Positions 5,975 through 13,333 are shown, counted from the first letter of the stretch. The stretch is DNA of 19,496 bases from Thermoplasmata archaeon (GCA_030040035.1 JASHUJ010000094.1:1-19496), one strand, 5' to 3'. Made by a program: numbers and translations. Notes: generated from the sequence alone by a model not told the origin.

Positions 5975-6711
5975 TGGGAAAGCGCATCATCTCCCGGCGC
6001 CGGGGCGCCGGCTCGGGGCGGTACCGTTCCCCGAGCCATCGCCACCATGGCCCGATCTACCACCCCTCGCCCGACCTGGTCGGGGAGGGCAAGGTGGTCG
6101 GGATCGAGCCCGCGCCGGGCCGGACCGCCCCGGTCGCGGAGGTCGCGGGACCGGACGGCACCACGGTCCGGATGCTCGCGAGCGCCGGCCTCGGGACGGG
6201 GGACACCGTCGCCTTCCAGTCCGGCAAGGTCGATCGGGGATCGATCCTCCCGCTCCGCGACATTCCGGACGGGACCCTGGTCTCGAACCTCGAAGTGAAA
6301 CCGTTCGACGGGGGCCGACTCGTGCGCGCGGCCGGTACGAGCGCACTCGTCGTCGCCCACGCCGCGGGCGAGGTCACGGTCCAACTCCCCTCGGGCATCT
6401 TCAAGGAGTTCCTCCCGACGTGCCGCGCCCAGATCGGCATCGTCGGCGGCGGCGGTCGCGGCGAGCGCCCGTTCATCAAGGCGGGGAAGAAGGTCTGGGC
6501 GACGCGCTCGCTGGCGCGTCCTCCCTTCAAGGTCCGCGGCGTCGCGATGAACCCGGTCAACCACCCGTTCGGTGGGGGGGCCCATCAGCACGTCGGGCGG
6601 CCGAGCACGGTCTCGAGCGGCACGTGGCCCGGCGCGAAGGTCGGCCGGTTCTCCCGGTCCCGGTCGCGCGCGGCTCGCGAGAAGCGCCGGCTGCGCCGGG
6701 GAGGAAAGTAG
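5974..6711 (+). CDS. rpl2: 50S ribosomal protein uL2 (L2)
   Basis: uL2 binds 23S rRNA near the peptidyl-transferase centre and supports subunit association. The 245-aa product starts MGKRIISRRRGAGSGRYRSP, as archaeal uL2 does. It has the SH3/OB-like segments in the middle and ends with the conserved NHPFGGGAHQHVGRPSTVS block (about 196-214), containing the His-rich Gly loop near the catalytic centre. The tail is Arg-rich. The start codon shares one base with the uL23 stop. The following gene begins after a 2-nt gap, and GAGGAA in the last uL2 codons probably serves as its Shine-Dalgarno. Confidence 0.95.
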   Translation: MGKRIISRRRGAGSGRYRSPSHRHHGPIYHPSPDLVGEGKVVGIEPAPGRTAPVAEVAGPDGTTVRMLASAGLGTGDTVAFQSGKVDRGSILPLRDIPDGTLVSNLEVKPFDGGRLVRAAGTSALVVAHAAGEVTVQLPSGIFKEFLPTCRAQIGIVGGGGRGERPFIKAGKKVWATRSLARPPFKVRGVAMNPVNHPFGGGAHQHVGRPSTVSSGTWPGAKVGRFSRSRSRAAREKRRLRRGGK

Positions 6712-6713
6712 GG

Positions 6714-7139
6714 ATGCCGCGAGCCCGCAAGACCAAGAAGGTCGAAGCCCGCCGCAAGCGCGAATTCACGCTCCGAGGGAAGACGCTCGAGGAGCTACGC
6801 GCGATGAGCCTCGCCGAGCTCTCCGCGGTCCTCGGCGCCCGGGCGCGCCGTTCCATCCGGCGGGGCTTCAACAACGAGACGAGCCAGTTCCTCGAGCGGC
6901 TCGCGGCCACGCCGGCGGAGAAGGTCGTGCGGACGCATTGCCGCGACGCGATCGTCCTTCCGCAGCACGTCGGGCGCCGGGTCGCGATCCACACGGGGAA
7001 GGAGTTCAAGGAGATCGAGATCCGGCCCGAGATGATCGGGCACTACTACGGCGAGTTCGCGCTCACCCGCCGCTTCGAGAAGCACTCCGGGCCCGGGGTC
7101 GGCGCGACCCGGTCGTCGAAGTTCATGCCCCTGAAGTGA
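6714..7139 (+). CDS. rps19: 30S ribosomal protein uS19 (S19)
   Basis: uS19 is a small-subunit head protein near the A-site tRNA and the B1 bridge. The 141-aa product has the archaeal N-terminal extension MPRARKTKKVEARRKREFTL, the helix LEELRAMSLAEL, and the C-terminal family core. That core runs HCRDAIVLPQHVGRRVAIHT, then GKEFKEIEIRPEMIGHYYGE, and ends HSGPGVGATRSSKFMPLK. The ATG at 6714 follows a purine-rich site in the uL2 tail and lies 2 nt after the uL2 stop. A 16-nt gap separates it from uL22. Confidence 0.95.
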   Translation: MPRARKTKKVEARRKREFTLRGKTLEELRAMSLAELSAVLGARARRSIRRGFNNETSQFLERLAATPAEKVVRTHCRDAIVLPQHVGRRVAIHTGKEFKEIEIRPEMIGHYYGEFALTRRFEKHSGPGVGATRSSKFMPLK

Positions 7140-7155
7140 GGACGGTCGGAGCACG

Positions 7156-7614
7156 ATGCGCGGCTACACCTATCGGGAACAGTCGGGCGTGACGGTAGCC
7201 CGCGCCCGGGGCGTCGAAGTCCCGATCTCTCCGAAGAAAACGTACGAGGTGCTGAACGCCATCCGGGGACTCCCGGTCGAGCGCGCCCGCTCGGTGCTCA
7301 CCGAGGCGATCGAGATGCGGCAGGCGATCCCGTTCCGACGCTACAACCAGGAGACCGCGCACCACCGCGGCTCGGGGCCGGGCCGCTTCGCGGTGAAAGT
7401 GTGCCGCAACGTCCTAAAGATCCTCGAGAGCGCGGAGGGCAATGCGGAGTACGAGGGCCTCGACGCCGACCGCCTTTTCGTCAAGGTGGCGGCGAGCGCG
7501 CGCGGCCGCATCCGCAAGGCGACGATGCCCCGGGCCCACGGACGCGCGACGGCGTGGAACGAGCAGACGACGAACATCGAGATCGTGCTGGCGGAGCGCA
7601 AGGAGGCCGCATGA
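7156..7614 (+). CDS. rpl22: 50S ribosomal protein uL22 (L22)
   Basis: uL22 contacts all 23S domains and its beta-hairpin lines the exit tunnel. The 152-aa product shows PISPKKTYEVLNAIRGLPVE (about 23-42), the aromatic/basic IPFRRYNQETAHHRGSGPGR, the helix VCRNVLKILESAEGNAEYEG and the tunnel hairpin region MPRAHGRATAWNEQTTNIEI near the C-terminus. The length is normal for archaea. The ATG at 7156 follows a 16-nt spacer and the stop overlaps the uS3 start (ATGA). Confidence 0.95.
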   Translation: MRGYTYREQSGVTVARARGVEVPISPKKTYEVLNAIRGLPVERARSVLTEAIEMRQAIPFRRYNQETAHHRGSGPGRFAVKVCRNVLKILESAEGNAEYEGLDADRLFVKVAASARGRIRKATMPRAHGRATAWNEQTTNIEIVLAERKEAA

Positions 7615-8306
7615 GCGCCGAGCGCAAGGTGATCCAGGAGCAGATGCGCCGCGTCCTGCTCAAGGACTACCTCGTCCGGGAGAGCGCCCGGGCGGGCTTC
7701 GGGGGCCTCGACATCACGCGCACCCCGATGGGGACGCGCGTGACCCTGATCTGCGAGCGCCCGGGCATCCTCATCGGCCACCGCGGCGAGCTCATCAAGC
7801 GCCTGACCGAGGACATTCATCAGCGCTTCCAGCTCGACAACCCGCAGATCGAGGTCCAGGAGGAGCGCCAACCGAGCCTCAACGCGCAGCTCATGAGCGA
7901 GAAGCTTGCGTCGACGCTCGAGCGCGGCTGGCACTTCCGCCGCGCCGGCCACTCGACCGTGCGCCGGATCATGGAAGCGGGGGCGCGAGGCTGCCAGGTC
8001 ATCCTCTCGGGGAAGCTCACCGGCGAGCGTCACCGGACGGAGCGCTTCAAGGCCGGCACGATCAAGTACTGCGGCGAGGCCGTCTATCTCTGGATCGACA
8101 AGGGATTCTACCAGGCTCGGCTCAAGCCCGGCGTCATCGGCGTGAACGTCTGGATCATGCGCCCGACGGCGAAGCTGCCGGACGAGATCGTCGTGAAAGG
8201 GGTCGAGGAGCGGCCGAAGGGCGCTGCCGAGGTCCCGGCGATCGAGGAGGCGCCGACCGCGGCGCCGTCGCCCGAACCCGCGTCCGGGACCGCGGAGGCG
8301 CCGTGA
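7611..8306 (+). CDS. rps3: 30S ribosomal protein uS3 (S3)
   Basis: uS3 is a head protein at the mRNA entry channel. The 231-aa product begins MSAERKVIQEQMRRVLLKDY, as in archaeal uS3. It has a KH domain with ERPGILIGHRGELIKRL (about 49-65, GHRG loop 56-59) and the C-terminal domain with RRAGHSTVRRIMEAGARGCQ (111-130) and SGKLTGERHRTERFKAG. Residues from about 200 form a low-complexity Glu/Ala/Pro tail of ~30 residues, seen in several proteins of this cluster. It overlaps uL22 (ATGA) and uL29 (GTGA). Confidence 0.95.
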   Translation: MSAERKVIQEQMRRVLLKDYLVRESARAGFGGLDITRTPMGTRVTLICERPGILIGHRGELIKRLTEDIHQRFQLDNPQIEVQEERQPSLNAQLMSEKLASTLERGWHFRRAGHSTVRRIMEAGARGCQVILSGKLTGERHRTERFKAGTIKYCGEAVYLWIDKGFYQARLKPGVIGVNVWIMRPTAKLPDEIVVKGVEERPKGAAEVPAIEEAPTAAPSPEPASGTAEAP

Positions 8307-8527
8307 CGCTGCTCCGGATGAAGGACCTCCGGGCCCTCACCGACGAGGAGTTGCGTCGCCGCGTCGCGGATGCCGAGAACGACCTCCTGCGGGAGCGCGG
8401 CGTCGCGGCGATGGGCGGAGCGCCGCCGAGTCCGGGGCGGATGCGCGCGCTCCGGACGAACGTCGCCCGCGCGCTGACCGTGCTCGGCGAGCGCTCGCGC
8501 ACGGCCGCGGAGGGCCGTCGTCCGTAA
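8303..8527 (+). CDS. rpl29: 50S ribosomal protein uL29 (L29)
   Basis: uL29 is a small helical hairpin next to uL23 at the tunnel exit. The 74-aa product contains LLRMKDLRALTDEELRRRVA, the second helix NDLLRERGVAAMGG and the typical C-terminal PPSPGRMRALRTNVARALTV, then LGERSR. I chose the GTG at 8303, which overlaps the uS3 stop as GTGA and gives the usual LLRMK N-terminus. The ATG at 8318 would remove the first five residues. Confidence 0.92.
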   Translation: MTLLRMKDLRALTDEELRRRVADAENDLLRERGVAAMGGAPPSPGRMRALRTNVARALTVLGERSRTAAEGRRP

Positions 8528-8547
8528 GGGGGCGGGGAAGTGCACCG

Positions 8548-8874
8548 ATGTCGAACCACCCCCGGTCCCCAGCGACGCTCCCGCGCGACGTCGCGGAGTC
8601 CCTCGCGGGCGAGATCCTCGGCGCACCGGTCGCGTTCGCGGCCTCGCCGGCCCTACGGACCCCGGTCCGGGGAACGCTCGTCGATGAATCGCTCTCCACG
8701 TTCGTCGTACGGGTACCGGGCCGTGCGCGCCCGCTGCGCGTGCCGAAGACCGGCGCCGAGGGGACGATCGTCCTCGACGGCCGAGAGTTACCGTTAAGAG
8801 GCGAGCTTCTTCGCGTGCGTCCCGAGGACCGCACGAAGCGCCTGCTCGCCCCAGGTCCTCGGAGGTTCCGATGA
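8548..8874 (+). CDS. rnp1: Ribonuclease P protein component 1 (Rnp1/Rpp29/Pop4)
   Basis: Rnp1 is a protein subunit of archaeal RNase P, which matures the 5' ends of tRNAs. It binds the specificity part of the RNA with Rnp4/Rpp21. The 108-aa product has the Sm-like barrel pattern of the Rpp29 family: LAGEILGAPVAFA (19-31), RGTLVDESLSTFVVRVPG (41-58), VPKTGAEGTIVLDGREL (65-81) and the signature LLRVRPEDRTKRL (87-99). Its position between uL29 and uS17 is the normal archaeal slot. The eIF1/SUI1 gene often found before it is absent. The gene carries a rare-codon patch, TTA-CCG-TTA-AGA at 8788-8799, unusual for this GC-rich region. The stop overlaps uS17 (ATGA). Confidence 0.9.
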   Translation: MSNHPRSPATLPRDVAESLAGEILGAPVAFAASPALRTPVRGTLVDESLSTFVVRVPGRARPLRVPKTGAEGTIVLDGRELPLRGELLRVRPEDRTKRLLAPGPRRFR

Positions 8875-9293
8875 CTCCGACCCGATCCCCGCGTCGCCGC
8901 GCGCGCGACGTGGGCCTCGACGTGCGCGCCCCGAAGGCGACGTGCGACGACCGGCACTGTCCGTTCCACGGCCGCCTGCCGCTGCGGGGACAGGTCCTCG
9001 AGGGGACGGTCGTGTCGACCTCGATGCAGCGCACCGCGGTCGTCGAGCGGACGTTGCTCCACTACGTGCCGAAGTTCGAACGCTACGAGAAGCGCCGGCG
9101 CCGCTACCTCGCGCACGCGCCGCCGTGCCTCGCGGTCCCCGTGGGCCACCGGGTCCGGTTCGCCGAGACGCGCCCGCTCTCGAAGCTCGTCGCGTTCTGC
9201 CTCGTCGAGGACCTCGGGGAGGCCGCCCGGCACGTCCACGGCGAGGAGGCCGAGACGACGCCGACGGCCCCGGCGGCACAGGAGCCCGCATGA
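8871..9293 (+). CDS. rps17: 30S ribosomal protein uS17 (S17)
   Basis: uS17 is a primary 16S rRNA-binding OB-fold protein of the small-subunit body. The 140-aa product has the archaeal/eukaryotic N-terminal block RDVGLDVRAPKATCDDRHCP followed by FHG, then LRGQVLEGTVVSTSMQRTAV, the YEKRRRRYLAHAPPC segment and RFAETRPLSKLVAFCLVED. About 20 C-terminal residues are a Glu/Thr/Ala/Pro tail. The start overlaps rnp1 (ATGA) with GGAGGT at 8861-8866 just upstream; the stop overlaps uL14 (ATGA). Confidence 0.95.
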   Translation: MTPTRSPRRRARDVGLDVRAPKATCDDRHCPFHGRLPLRGQVLEGTVVSTSMQRTAVVERTLLHYVPKFERYEKRRRRYLAHAPPCLAVPVGHRVRFAETRPLSKLVAFCLVEDLGEAARHVHGEEAETTPTAPAAQEPA

Positions 9294-9688
9294 AGGGACT
9301 CGCGGGTCGCCGCGGCCGCGGGCTTCCGAAGGGGGCCCGGCTCGACTGCGTCGATAACACCGGGGCGAAGGTCGTCGAGATCATCAGCGTCCGCAACTGG
9401 CACGGGACGCACCGCCGCTACCCGCGGGCGGGCATCGCCGACCTCGTGATCGTCTCGGTGAAGAAGGGCACGCCCGAGATGCGGCGGCAGGTGCTCCACG
9501 CGGTGATCGTCCGCTCCCGGGCCCCGATCCGTCGGCCGGACGGCACGCGCCTCCAGTTCGAGGACAACGCCGCGGTCATCACGAGCGAGATCGGAGAGAT
9601 CAAGGGGTCGCAGATCAAGGGTCCGGTGGCGAAGGAAGCCGCCGAGCGCTGGCCGCGGATCGCCGCGGCGTCGTCGATCATCCTGTGA
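9290..9688 (+). CDS. rpl14: 50S ribosomal protein uL14 (L14)
   Basis: uL14 is a five-stranded barrel protein at the subunit interface. The 132-aa product reads through the family blocks GARLDCVDNTGAKVVEIISV, GIADLVIVSVKKGTPEMRRQ, VIVRSRAPIRRPDGTRLQFE, then DNAAVI and the C-terminal GSQIKGPVAKEAAERWPRIA with ASSIIL at the end. The length is normal. The ATG overlaps the uS17 stop. Confidence 0.96.
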   Translation: MKGLAGRRGRGLPKGARLDCVDNTGAKVVEIISVRNWHGTHRRYPRAGIADLVIVSVKKGTPEMRRQVLHAVIVRSRAPIRRPDGTRLQFEDNAAVITSEIGEIKGSQIKGPVAKEAAERWPRIAAASSIIL

Positions 9689-9695
9689 GGGAGGG
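9689..9695 (+). promoter_or_regulatory. Shine-Dalgarno GGGAGGG ahead of uL24
   Basis: It lies 7 nt before the ATG at 9703 and supports that start over the in-frame GTG at 9685, which overlaps the uL14 stop (GTGA) but would add six residues not typical of uL24. Confidence 0.6.
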
Positions 9696-9702
9696 CAGGC
9701 GC

Positions 9703-10308
9703 ATGGTGTCCGGTTCTCCGCGATCCCCCCGTCGCCAGCGCCGGGCCCTCTACACCGCCGACACGTTCCACCGCCGACGCCGGATGACCGTCCTGCTCTC
9801 GCGGGAACTCCGCGAGCGCTTCCACCGCCGCTCGGTGCCCGTGCGCAAGGGCGACACCGTGCGGGTCCTCGGGGGGAGCTACAAGGGCCGCGAGGAGCGC
9901 GTCGCGCGCGTCGATCGCCGGGATTACTCGATCACGCTCGACAACGTGACGCTCAAGACGGCGGACGAGAAGATGAAGCCCCTCGGCCTGCGACCGGGCC
10001 GCCTCGTCATCACGCGCCTCAACCTCTCCGATTCGTGGCGCCGGCGCGCGCTGCGCATCCGGGAGGAGGATGTGACCCCGGAGGAGCGCGGAGAACCGGC
10101 GCCGGAAGAGGGGACGGTGGAGCCGGCGCCGCTCGCCCCCGAGCCCGCGACCGAGCCGACGACCGAACGCCCCACGGACGAGGCACCTTCTGCGGCCGAG
10201 GCGCCGGACCCCTCCGCCGACGCGGAGGCCCCGGCCGCCGCGCCGACGCCCCGCACCCGTCGCAAGCGCTCGACGCCCGCACCGGCCGACGCGGAGGAGA
10301 GCGCATGA
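9703..10308 (+). CDS. rpl24: 50S ribosomal protein uL24 (L24) with long low-complexity C-terminal tail
   Basis: uL24 is an assembly-initiating 23S rRNA-binding protein. Residues ~1-120 are archaeal uL24: SPRRQRRALYTADTFHRRRR, the SRELRERFHRRSVPVRKGDT region leading into the KOW motif (about 48-75, VRKGDTVRVLGGSYKGREER), and DNVTLKTADEKMKPLGLRPG. From about residue 124 to 201 the protein is a Glu/Ala/Pro/Thr-rich tail ending in a basic patch (PRTRRKRSTPAPADAEESA), making it much longer than the usual ~120 aa. The tail remains in frame and overlaps eS4 (ATGA), so it is coded, not a misread. An alternative GTG start at 9685 is possible. Confidence 0.92.
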   Translation: MVSGSPRSPRRQRRALYTADTFHRRRRMTVLLSRELRERFHRRSVPVRKGDTVRVLGGSYKGREERVARVDRRDYSITLDNVTLKTADEKMKPLGLRPGRLVITRLNLSDSWRRRALRIREEDVTPEERGEPAPEEGTVEPAPLAPEPATEPTTERPTDEAPSAAEAPDPSADAEAPAAAPTPRTRRKRSTPAPADAEESA

Positions 10309-11021
10309 CGTTCCGCCTGAAGCGCCGGGCCGCGCCGAAGACCTGGACGGTGCCCCGCAAGGGCACGAAGTGGCTGAAGCGTCCGAGTCCGGGACCCCAT
10401 GCCCAGGACCAGTCCGTGCCGCTCCTCCTGGTCCTCCGCGACATCCGGCGCATCGTCACGAGCGCGCGCGAAGCGCGCACGCTCCTGCGCGCGGGCGTCG
10501 TCCGGGTCGACGGCCAGGTCGCCCGGGACCTCGACCGGGGCCTCGGGCTCATGGACACGCTCTCGTTCGACCCGCCGCTCGACGCGCACTTCCGCGTCGT
10601 GAAGAATCGTCGGGGCAAGCTCGTCCTGGTCGCGATCCCCGCGCGCGAGGCGACCGTCAAGATCGGCCGCGTGCGCTTCAAGCACGCCGTCCGGGGGGGT
10701 CGCGTCGAGGTCACCCTCCACGACGGCCGGAACCTCCTCGCCCCCTCTTCGACTCCCTACCGGGTCGGTGACTCGGTCAAGCTCGAAGTGCCGGCGCAGA
10801 AGGTCGTCGAGCACCTCCCGCTCGCCCCGGGCGCGCTCGCCTACGTCGCGGGCGGATCGCACGTCGGCCAGCTCGCGCGCGTCGACCGGGTGGAGGTACG
10901 CAATTCCTCGCAACCCAACCTCGTCCACTTCAAGGAGGGCTTCTCGACGATCAAGGAGTACGTCTTCGTCGTCGGGCAGAACGCCCCCGAGGTCACGCTC
11001 GCCGAGGGGGTGGACCGGTGA
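10305..11021 (+). CDS. rps4e: 30S ribosomal protein eS4 (S4e)
   Basis: eS4 is an archaeal/eukaryotic small-subunit protein with S4-like RNA-binding, central and KOW domains. The 238-aa product starts with KRRAAPKTWTVPRKGTKWLK, has the S4 domain around ARTLLRAGVVRVDGQVARDL (57-76), a GLMDTLSFDP segment, and a C-terminal KOW region GGSHVGQLARVDRVEV (183-198). The length is typical. It overlaps uL24 (ATGA), and its TGA shares one base with the uL5 ATG. Confidence 0.95.
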   Translation: MTFRLKRRAAPKTWTVPRKGTKWLKRPSPGPHAQDQSVPLLLVLRDIRRIVTSAREARTLLRAGVVRVDGQVARDLDRGLGLMDTLSFDPPLDAHFRVVKNRRGKLVLVAIPAREATVKIGRVRFKHAVRGGRVEVTLHDGRNLLAPSSTPYRVGDSVKLEVPAQKVVEHLPLAPGALAYVAGGSHVGQLARVDRVEVRNSSQPNLVHFKEGFSTIKEYVFVVGQNAPEVTLAEGVDR

Positions 11022-11578
11022 TGGCCCCGCCGGACGCGGTCCCCGATCCGGCGCCCGCGCCGACCGGCGCGAACGCCCACCGCGCGGTGCGCGTGATCAA
11101 GATCGTGGTGAACGCGGGCGTCGGGGAGTCGGGCGAGGCCCGGACGAGGGCCGCGCGGGTCCTCGAGATGGTCACCCACCAGAAGCCGGTCGCGACGCGC
11201 TCGCACTCGACCAACCGCGACTTCGGGATCCGCAAGGGCCAGGAGATCGGCGCGAAGGTGACCCTCCGCGGCGCGGCGGCGCTCGACTTCCTCACCCGCG
11301 CCTTCGACGCGCGGGATAAACAGCTCGACGTCGACTCGATCGACCGGAACGGGAACTTCTCGTTCGGGATCGCCGACTACACCGACTTCACGGGGATGAA
11401 GTACGACCCCCAGATCGGGATCCACGGGATGGACGTCGCGGTCGAGATGGGCCGCGCCGGCTTCCGCATCCGCCAGCGGCGCGTGCAGTCCCGGTCCCTG
11501 CCCCGGGCGCTCCGTTCGACGCGGGAGGAGACCCGGGCCTTTCTCGCGCAGACGCTCGGCGTCGCGATCTTGGAGTGA
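11021..11578 (+). CDS. rpl5: 50S ribosomal protein uL5 (L5)
   Basis: uL5 binds 5S rRNA and contacts the P-site tRNA in the central protuberance. The 185-aa product has VIKIVVNAGVGESGEARTRA, LEMVTHQKPVATRSHSTNRD, FGIRKGQEIGAKVTLRGAAA and the C-terminal DVAVEMGRAGFRIRQRRVQS, all family landmarks. About 20 N-terminal residues are an Ala/Pro extension. A GTG at 11018 directly precedes the ATG and would add one residue with a GTGA overlap. Which of the two is used cannot be decided. Confidence 0.95.
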   Translation: MAPPDAVPDPAPAPTGANAHRAVRVIKIVVNAGVGESGEARTRAARVLEMVTHQKPVATRSHSTNRDFGIRKGQEIGAKVTLRGAAALDFLTRAFDARDKQLDVDSIDRNGNFSFGIADYTDFTGMKYDPQIGIHGMDVAVEMGRAGFRIRQRRVQSRSLPRALRSTREETRAFLAQTLGVAILE

Positions 11579-11593
11579 GGGGAGCCGCGATCG

Positions 11594-11740
11594 ATGAAGC
11601 CGAAGCGAAAGTTCGGTCGCAAGGACGGGTGCCTGCGCTGCGACCGCAAGCGCGGGATCGTCCGGCGCTACGGCCTCCACCTCTGCCGGCAGTGCTTCCG
11701 CGAGGTCGCCCGGGACCTGGGGTTCCACAAGTACCAGTGA
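11594..11740 (+). CDS. rps14: 30S ribosomal protein uS14 (S14), zinc-binding form
   Basis: This 48-aa gene, found by direct translation, reads MKPKRKFGRKDGCLRCDRKR, then GIVRRYGLHLCRQCFREVAR and DLGFHKYQ. Cys13, Cys16, Cys31 and Cys34 form the zinc ribbon of the small uS14 type. The protein sits in the small-subunit head near the P site. It lies 15 nt after uL5 and 16 nt before uS8, its normal archaeal position. Confidence 0.95.
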   Translation: MKPKRKFGRKDGCLRCDRKRGIVRRYGLHLCRQCFREVARDLGFHKYQ

Positions 11741-11756
11741 GAGTGAGGGGAGGACG

Positions 11757-12146
11757 ATGGGTCAGGACCTGTTGAACGACGCGCTCGTCTCGCTCCGCCA
11801 CGCCGACCTCGACGGCAAGCCCCACGTCGAGCTCGCGCCGACCTCGAAGCTCATCGCCGAGGTCCTCCGGATCTTCCGCGAGCACCACTACATCGAGGAG
11901 TTCACGTTCGTCCCGACCGGGCGCGGCGGCAAGTACGACGTCCGCCTCGCCCGCCGGATCAACTCCTGCGGCGTGATCAAGCCGCGCATCTCGGTCGCGC
12001 ACGATGCCCTCGAGCGCTACGAGTCCCGCTTCCTCCCGGCGCAGGACTTCGGGCTGCTCGTGCTCTCGACGAACCGGGGCGTCCTGTCGCACACGCAGGC
12101 CCGCGAATTCAAGATCGGAGGTCGGTTGCTCGCCTATGTCTACTGA
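11757..12146 (+). CDS. rps8: 30S ribosomal protein uS8 (S8)
   Basis: uS8 is a primary binder of 16S helix 21. The 129-aa product has DLLNDALVSLRHADLDGKPH, LIAEVLRIFREHHYIEEFTF, the KYDVRLARRINSCGVIKPRI segment and the C-terminal GLLVLSTNRGVLSHTQAREF, followed by KIGGRLLAYVY. The archaeal length is normal. A GGGGAGGA purine tract precedes the ATG. The last 11 nt overlap the start of uL6. Confidence 0.95.
   Translation: MGQDLLNDALVSLRHADLDGKPHVELAPTSKLIAEVLRIFREHHYIEEFTFVPTGRGGKYDVRLARRINSCGVIKPRISVAHDALERYESRFLPAQDFGLLVLSTNRGVLSHTQAREFKIGGRLLAYVY
12117..12122 (+). promoter_or_regulatory. Shine-Dalgarno GGAGGT for uL6, inside uS8
   Basis: It ends 13 nt before the uL6 ATG, slightly long. It supports the ATG at 12136 and thus the 11-nt overlap with uS8. 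Confidence 0.45.
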
Positions 12147-12699
12147 CGCATCCGAGTCGACGGAGATCGTCGAGCTGCCGAAGGGCGTCTCGCTGTCGAT
12201 CGCCGACCGTCGGCTCACCGCGAAGGGACCGCTCGGCACCGTCGTGCGCCCGTTCCCGTCCGACGCCCTCGCGCTCACGGTCGCCGGGTCGACGGCCACG
12301 CTCACGCTCCGGCTCCCGGCCCACCGCAAGCGCTCGCAGGCGCTCCTGCGGACGTGGGCCGCGCACCTCCGCGTGATCGGCGGCGGCCTGACCCGGGGCG
12401 TCGAGGCGCGCCTCAAGGTCGTCGCGGCCCACTTCCCGATGAAGGTCCAAGTGAAGGGCGAGGAGCTCGTGATCGAGAACTTCCTCGGCGAGAAGCACCC
12501 CCGATCGACGCAGCTCGTGGCCGGCACGAAGGCCGAGGTCGACGGCGACATCGTACGCCTGAGCGGTCACGACGTCGAGCAGGTCGGGCAGAGCGCGGCG
12601 AACATCGAGCGCGCGACGCGGATCCGCGACTACGATCCGCGGGTCTTCCAGGACGGGATCTACCTCATCGAACGGGCGCATCTCAAGGAGGCGAGCTAG
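12136..12699 (+). CDS. rpl6: 50S ribosomal protein uL6 (L6)
   Basis: uL6 lies near the sarcin-ricin loop and the factor-binding site. The 187-aa product has the duplicated uL6 fold: EIVELPKGVSLSIADRRLTA with GPLG after it, AAHLRVIGGGLTRGVEARLK, then VAAHFPMKVQVKGEELVIEN with FLGEK, and the C-terminal IRDYDPRVFQDGIYLIERAH. The length is typical for archaea. The ATG at 12136 gives an 11-nt overlap with uS8, the longest overlap between neighbouring genes in the operon. Confidence 0.95.
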   Translation: MSTDASESTEIVELPKGVSLSIADRRLTAKGPLGTVVRPFPSDALALTVAGSTATLTLRLPAHRKRSQALLRTWAAHLRVIGGGLTRGVEARLKVVAAHFPMKVQVKGEELVIENFLGEKHPRSTQLVAGTKAEVDGDIVRLSGHDVEQVGQSAANIERATRIRDYDPRVFQDGIYLIERAHLKEAS

Positions 12700-12704
12700 C
12701 GGCC

Positions 12705-13328
12705 ATGCCGGACGACCCCCCCGCGACGCCGACCCCCGATCCGGCGGACGCTCCGTCGCCGGCGGACGCCCCGACCCCACCGAAGAAGCGAGCCGCCCGC
12801 ACGCGTTCGAAGACCGCGGCGCCCGAGGCGCCGGCCCCCGCGGACGCGCCGACGGCGAAGACCGAGCCGGCGGACGAGGCGAAAGCCCCCGAGGGTCCCC
12901 GGGCTCCGCGGCGGGCGACGCTGGACCCGGCGACCCAGCAGCTGCTCGCGCTGCGGCGGGCCCTCGATGTGCGCCGTCCGATCTTCGGCCGCCAGGCGGC
13001 GAACCGGTACGAGCGCATCGGCCGGGACGGCGCGTGGCGCCGCCCCCGCGGGCTCCAATCGAAGCAGCGGCGCCACTACGGCTACCGACCCAAGATCGTT
13101 CGCGTCGGCTACCGCTCGCCCGCCCGCGTTCGCGGTCTGGTGCCGAGCGGATTCCGGCCGATCCTCGTCCGAACGAGCGCTGACCTTCAGGGCGTCGATC
13201 CGCGGGTCGAGGCCGCGGTGATCGCGCGCACGGTCGGCACGCGCCGCCGGCTCGTCCTCGAGGAAGAAGCCCAGCAGCTCGGGATCCGAGTGCTCAACCC
13301 GATCGTGAAGGCGGAGTCGGAGGCGTAG
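12705..13328 (+). CDS. rpl32e: 50S ribosomal protein eL32 (L32e) with N-terminal extension
   Basis: eL32 is an archaeal/eukaryotic large-subunit protein. The family core occupies roughly residues 88-200: VRRPIFGRQAANRYERIGRD, then WRRPRGLQSKQRRHYGYRPK, VRVGYRSPARVRGLVPSGF and VDPRVEAAVIARTVGTRRRL with the final IRVLNP. About 75 N-terminal residues are Ala/Pro/Asp-rich with a basic patch (PPKKRAARTRSKTAAP), so the protein (207 aa) is longer than the usual ~130 aa. Haloarchaeal eL32 is also known to carry an N-terminal extension. No internal Met offers a shorter start. It follows uL6 by 5 nt. Confidence 0.92.
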   Translation: MPDDPPATPTPDPADAPSPADAPTPPKKRAARTRSKTAAPEAPAPADAPTAKTEPADEAKAPEGPRAPRRATLDPATQQLLALRRALDVRRPIFGRQAANRYERIGRDGAWRRPRGLQSKQRRHYGYRPKIVRVGYRSPARVRGLVPSGFRPILVRTSADLQGVDPRVEAAVIARTVGTRRRLVLEEEAQQLGIRVLNPIVKAESEA

Positions 13329-13333
13329 CGTCG

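Noticed and set aside
9685..9702. GTG start for uL24 overlapping the uL14 stop
   Set aside because: Possible, but the ATG at 9703 has a strong Shine-Dalgarno 7 nt upstream and gives the family-typical N-terminus.
9924..10928. 334-codon - strand open frame opposite uL24 and eS4
   Set aside because: Low-complexity shadow composition; the + strand holds two recognisable ribosomal proteins.
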